From contig JAHFVB010000247.1 in the NCBI GenBank assembly GCA_023264755.1, positions 1-7,415 of the forward strand: a DNA stretch of 7,415 nt. The letters are read 5' to 3'. Under the pieces are notes generated by a model that did no database searches, was not told where the DNA came from, and saw nothing but the letters and a program-made list of their open reading frames with translations. Source of the DNA: Mycobacterium sp. (GTDB lineage Bacteria > Actinomycetota > Actinomycetes > Mycobacteriales > Mycobacteriaceae). Each line of letters opens with the position of its first letter. The stretch's first letter is position 1. The translations under genes and the position numbers were made by a program. This document shows, in pieces, positions 4,941 through 7,415 of the stretch.

Positions 4941-5393
4941 GTGACACGCTCAGCCCTCGTGAACGCATATCGGCTGCTCGTCGTGGCGGCTGCCACGACC
5001 CTCCTGAGCTCGCTCGGACCCGCCGCACCGGCGTCCGCGACCCCCGGAATCGGCATCGCATCGGAGCCGCTCTCTCAAGCGGCCTTCGACGGGCGGGACT
5101 ACGTCACCAGGCAAATCACCATCCAGCCCGGCGGAAGCACGGGCTGGCATTGGCATCCGGGTCAGGTGTACGGCGTGATCCGGGCGAGCACGCTCACGCA
5201 CTACGCCGCGGACTGTTCGGTGGACGGGACGTACCCGGCGGGCAGTGCCATCACCGAGGCCGCCGGGGCGGACCACGTGCACGTCGGCCGGAACCTGGGG
5301 CCCGATCCACTCGTCATGTGGGTGAACTACGTCGTACCGGCCGGCGGGCCGCTGGCGATCGACGCGCCCAACCCCGGATGTGACTTCGATTGA
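4941..5393 (+). CDS. Secreted single-domain cupin
   Basis: 150 residues from GTG 4941; an alternative GTG at 4959 would remove six residues and still leave a signal peptide. Neither has a good Shine-Dalgarno. Residues 11-33 form a Sec signal peptide with likely cleavage after ASA (31-33); no lipobox. Cupin motif 1 is PGGSTGWHWHPGQVYGV (63-79), with metal-binding His70 and His72; the position of the usual Glu is occupied by Gln75 or nearby residues. Motif 2 is AGADHVHVGRN (108-118), with His112/His114 and Asn118. Cys92 and Cys147 could form a disulfide. Small exported cupins ending in a PAG-x-PL-x-IDAP-x-PGC pattern are common in actinobacteria; substrate unknown. It diverges from purM across an 87-bp spacer and is followed 72 bp later by the oxidoreductase on the same strand. 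Confidence 0.8.
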   Translation: MTRSALVNAYRLLVVAAATTLLSSLGPAAPASATPGIGIASEPLSQAAFDGRDYVTRQITIQPGGSTGWHWHPGQVYGVIRASTLTHYAADCSVDGTYPAGSAITEAAGADHVHVGRNLGPDPLVMWVNYVVPAGGPLAIDAPNPGCDFD

Positions 5394-5456
5394 CCGATAA
5401 CGGGTAGTCCATGGGGGCGGTCGCTACGAATACGTCACTAGCGGCCCGTAACCATT

Positions 5457-5463
5457 GGAGGAG
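5457..5463 (+). promoter_or_regulatory. Shine-Dalgarno for a TTG start
   Basis: GGAGGAG ends two bases before TTG 5466-5468 (four bases if counted from GGAGG). Together with the Rossmann motif beginning at residue 8 of the resulting protein it supports the TTG start. Confidence 0.6.
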
Positions 5464-5465
5464 CG

Positions 5466-6452
5466 TTGTCGGAATCCCACGCCCGTTGCCTGGTGACCGG
5501 GGCAACCGGGTACATCGGCGGGCACCTCGTCCCCATGCTGCTCGACCAGGGCCATCCCGTGCGTGCGCTGGCGCGCAATCCGGACAAGTTGGACGACGCC
5601 CCGTGGCGGAGTCAGGTCGACGTCGTGCGCGGTGACCTCGGCGACGCGGACTCGTTGGCGGCGGCGTTTCAGGACGTCGACGTCGTCTACTACCTGGTCC
5701 ACTCGATGGGCACGTCGACTGACTTCGTCGCCGAGGAGGCCAAGGCCGCCAGGAACGTCGCGACGGCCGCTCGCGATGCCGGGGTCGGGCGGATCGTCTA
5801 CCTCTCCGGGTTGCATCCCGATGGCGAGGTGCACGACCTCTCGCCTCATCTGCGGTCGCGTACCGCCGTCGGCGACATCCTGATCGGGTCCGGCATCGAG
5901 ACCGTCGTGCTGCAGGCCGGCATCGTCATCGGTTCGGGTTCGGCGTCCTTCGAGATGATCCGCCACCTGACCGACCGGCTGCCGATCATGACGACCCCGA
6001 AGTGGGTGCACAACAAGATCCAGCCGATCGCCATCGACGACGTGCTGCACTACCTCGTCGGAGCGGCCGAGGCACCGATGCCCGCGTCGCGCACGTGGGA
6101 CGTCGGCGGGCCCGATGTGATGGAGTACGGCGAGGCCATGCAGGGGTACGCCGACGTGGCAGGGCTGAGCAAGCGAATCATCGTCGTGCTGCCCTTGCTG
6201 ACTCCGTCGATCGCCAGTTGGTGGGTGGGGTTGGTGACCCCGATTCCGTCGGGGCTGGCCCGTCCCCTGGTCGAGTCTCTGCATTGCGATGCGGTGGCCT
6301 CGGAGCGCGACATCGACACGGTGATCCCGCGGCCGCCGGGCGGGTTGACCGGCTATCGCGATGCGGTGACCAAGGCGTTGCGACAGGACGGCACCGCACC
6401 GCGGTCTGGCCGCAGACAACTCGCTAGGTTGAGTTCGCCCGTGCTGCAGTAA
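5466..6452 (+). CDS. NAD(P)-binding Rossmann-fold oxidoreductase (atypical SDR), apparently without C-terminal DUF2867 domain
   Basis: 328 residues from TTG. CLVTGATGYIGGHL (8-21) carries the nucleotide-binding G-x2-G-x2-G (Gly12, Gly15, Gly18). Arg37 after beta-2 suggests NADP(H), and GDL (56-58) and YYLVHSMGTS (75-84) are further atypical-SDR landmarks. IVYLSGLHP (110-118) stands where classical SDRs have catalytic residues; no Y-x3-K is evident. Later segments GSGSASFEMIRHLTDRLP, TPKWVHNKIQPIAIDDV and WDVGGPDVMEYGEAM are highly characteristic of a mycobacterial family. Members I recall are about 480-500 residues with a C-terminal DUF2867 domain. Here the match fades after TGYRDAVTKALRQ and the protein ends about 20 residues later. 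Residues about 239-270 are hydrophobic and might contact the membrane. Reaction and substrate unknown. Same strand as the cupin, 72 bp apart, convergent with purF. Confidence 0.85.
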   Translation: MSESHARCLVTGATGYIGGHLVPMLLDQGHPVRALARNPDKLDDAPWRSQVDVVRGDLGDADSLAAAFQDVDVVYYLVHSMGTSTDFVAEEAKAARNVATAARDAGVGRIVYLSGLHPDGEVHDLSPHLRSRTAVGDILIGSGIETVVLQAGIVIGSGSASFEMIRHLTDRLPIMTTPKWVHNKIQPIAIDDVLHYLVGAAEAPMPASRTWDVGGPDVMEYGEAMQGYADVAGLSKRIIVVLPLLTPSIASWWVGLVTPIPSGLARPLVESLHCDAVASERDIDTVIPRPPGGLTGYRDAVTKALRQDGTAPRSGRRQLARLSSPVLQ

Positions 6453-6454
6453 CT

Positions 6455-6470
6455 TTCACGGCCTTCACGG
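6455..6470. repeat. Short direct repeat TTCACGG
   Basis: Two copies of TTCACGG (6455-6461 and 6464-6470) with period 9, just after the oxidoreductase stop in the 30-bp convergent gap. Probably chance, but recorded because it lies where the expected C-terminal domain is missing. Confidence 0.35.
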
Positions 6471-6472
6471 TA

Positions 6473-6495
6473 CCGCGGAGGCTCAGGGCCTGCGG
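6473..6495. terminator. Weak hairpin across the purF stop
   Basis: CCGC (6473-6476) pairs with GCGG (6492-6495) and AGGC (6479-6482) with GCCT (6488-6491), around a five-base loop with a two-base bulge. It spans the purF stop codon in the convergent gap. No T-tract; low confidence. Confidence 0.28.
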
Positions 6496-7415
6496 AGAGC
6501 CGAGACGTTGTCGTTGTCGTCGACCACCACCGCGCCGCTGCGGGCGGCGTTGGCCAACATGTGCTCGATGACGTTCTTGCCGAGCGCGGACTCGCCGGGC
6601 AGCTCGATTGGGTAGTTGCCGTCGAAGCAGGCCGAGCACAGCCGCGACGACGGCTGCTCGGTGGCGGCGATCATGCCGTGGGTGCTGATGTAGCCGAGCG
6701 AGTCGGCCCCGATGGCCCGGCGGACGCCCTCGACCATGTCGTCCTCGTCGGCGCCGATGCTGGAGGCGTTGGCGATCAGCTCCGCCGGAGTGGCGAAGTC
6801 GATGCCGTAGAAACACGGCCACTTCACCGGCGGGGACGCGATGCGCACGTGCACCTCGAGCGCGCCCGCCTCGCGGAGCATCCGGATCAGCGCACGTTGG
6901 GTGTTGCCGCGCACGATCGAGTCGTCGACGACGATGAGCCGCTTGCCGCGGATGACTTCCTTGAGCGGGTTCAGCTTGAGCCGAATGCCCAGCTGGCGAA
7001 TGGTCTGCGACGGCTGGATGAAGGTGCGGCCGACGTAGGCGTTCTTCATCAGCCCCTGGCCGTAGGGGATGCCGGAGCCCTGGGCGTAACCGACGGCCGC
7101 CGGGGTACCGGACTCCGGGACCCCGATCACCAGGTCGGCCTCGACGGGCTTCTCGGAGGCGAGCCTGCGGCCGATGTCCAGGCGGGTGGCGTGTACCGAC
7201 CGGCCGGCGATGATGCTGTCGGGACGGGCCAGGTAGACGTATTCGAAGACGCAGGACTTGGGCGTCGGGTTGGCGAACCGGGTGGAGCGAACGCCGTCGG
7301 CGTCGATGGCCAGGAGTTCACCGGGCTCGATGTCGCGCACGAAGGACGCGCCGACGATGTCTAGCGCCGCCGTCTCCGAGGCGACGACCCAGCCGCGGTC
7401 GAGCCGCCCCAGGGA
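6483..7415 (-). CDS. purF: Amidophosphoribosyltransferase, C-terminal 310 residues (partial)
   Basis: First enzyme of purine synthesis: PRPP plus glutamine to 5-phosphoribosylamine (EC 2.4.2.14). The right edge cuts off the N-terminal glutaminase domain, including the nucleophilic Cys; the frame is open to base 7415. Visible are SLGRLDRGWVVASETAALDI, FEYVYLARPDS, GVPESGTPAAVGYAQ, the KNAYVGRTFIQPSQ segment and the PRPP-binding loop LIVVDDSIVRGNT (about 6901-6940). Four cysteines fit the [4Fe-4S] ligands of the B. subtilis-type enzyme: codons 7251-7253, 6813-6815, 6636-6638 and 6627-6629, the last two as C-S-A-C. The enzyme is thus predicted to be the oxygen-sensitive, Fe-S form. It ends ANAARSGAVVVDDNDNVSALRRP, a variable tail. 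It is on the purM strand but separated from purM by 1.6 kb of opposite-strand genes. Confidence 0.97.
   Translation of the reverse strand, partial: SLGRLDRGWVVASETAALDIVGASFVRDIEPGELLAIDADGVRSTRFANPTPKSCVFEYVYLARPDSIIAGRSVHATRLDIGRRLASEKPVEADLVIGVPESGTPAAVGYAQGSGIPYGQGLMKNAYVGRTFIQPSQTIRQLGIRLKLNPLKEVIRGKRLIVVDDSIVRGNTQRALIRMLREAGALEVHVRIASPPVKWPCFYGIDFATPAELIANASSIGADEDDMVEGVRRAIGADSLGYISTHGMIAATEQPSSRLCSACFDGNYPIELPGESALGKNVIEHMLANAARSGAVVVDDNDNVSALRRP

Noticed and set aside
5424..6419. Minus-strand open frame of 331 codons opposite the oxidoreductase
   Set aside because: His/Arg/Gln-rich antisense shadow; the plus frame has a clear Rossmann fold and a Shine-Dalgarno.
6561..7364. Plus-strand open frame opposite purF
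   Set aside because: Antisense shadow of a strongly recognised enzyme, without any motif.
1..7415. CRISPR array, tRNA/rRNA, insertion sequence or integrase
   Set aside because: No regularly spaced repeats, no cloverleaf or rRNA-like stretch, and no transposase or recombinase motif in any frame.

Overview
The window is about two-thirds G+C, densely coded, and almost certainly mycobacterial. The gene content matches the neighbourhood known in Mycobacterium tuberculosis as Rv0808 (purF) to Rv0813c, read here in the opposite direction. Several proteins are close to what I recall of the M. tuberculosis sequences. Two lipoprotein genes and a two-gene insertion between purM and purF are not part of the tuberculosis layout as I recall it. 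A fast-growing Mycolicibacterium-type species is my best guess; this comes from recall, not from a database search.

Layout from left to right. At 2-238 (+) is the 3' end of a nitrobindin-like (FABP-like) gene. Its stop codon overlaps the start of a small lipoprotein gene (238-492), and a second, related lipoprotein follows (619-1050). A structured convergent intergenic region (1051-1328) separates them from pabC-like aminodeoxychorismate lyase (1329-2189, -). A 77-bp divergent spacer leads to ygfZ-like folate-binding protein (2267-3355, +). A 187-bp leader with two hairpins then precedes a DUF3073 protein (3543-3728, +). A strong hairpin divides DUF3073 from purM (3771-4853, -). A second divergent spacer leads to a secreted cupin (4941-5393, +) and a Rossmann-fold NAD(P)-binding oxidoreductase (5466-6452, +). 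These converge on the 3' part of purF (6483-7415, -), which runs off the right edge.

How the genes fit together. PurF and PurM catalyse steps 1 and 5 of IMP synthesis. PabC makes the p-aminobenzoate part of folate, YgfZ is a folate-dependent Fe-S maintenance protein, and this PurF is the [4Fe-4S] type. The core is therefore a purine/folate/Fe-S housekeeping cluster. The cupin, the oxidoreductase and the two lipoproteins are accessory genes of unknown function.

The most interesting points are: (1) a tandem pair of divergent, proline-rich lipoproteins sharing a two-cysteine motif; (2) a nested RNA-like structure at 1086-1224; (3) a leader before DUF3073 in which the Shine-Dalgarno is inside an inverted repeat touching the ATG; (4) purF and purM split by an opposite-strand insertion, with purM apparently on its own leaderless promoter; (5) an oxidoreductase that seems to lack its family's usual C-terminal domain. 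I see no transposase, integrase, CRISPR array, tRNA or rRNA, and nothing amounting to a clearly new multi-gene system.
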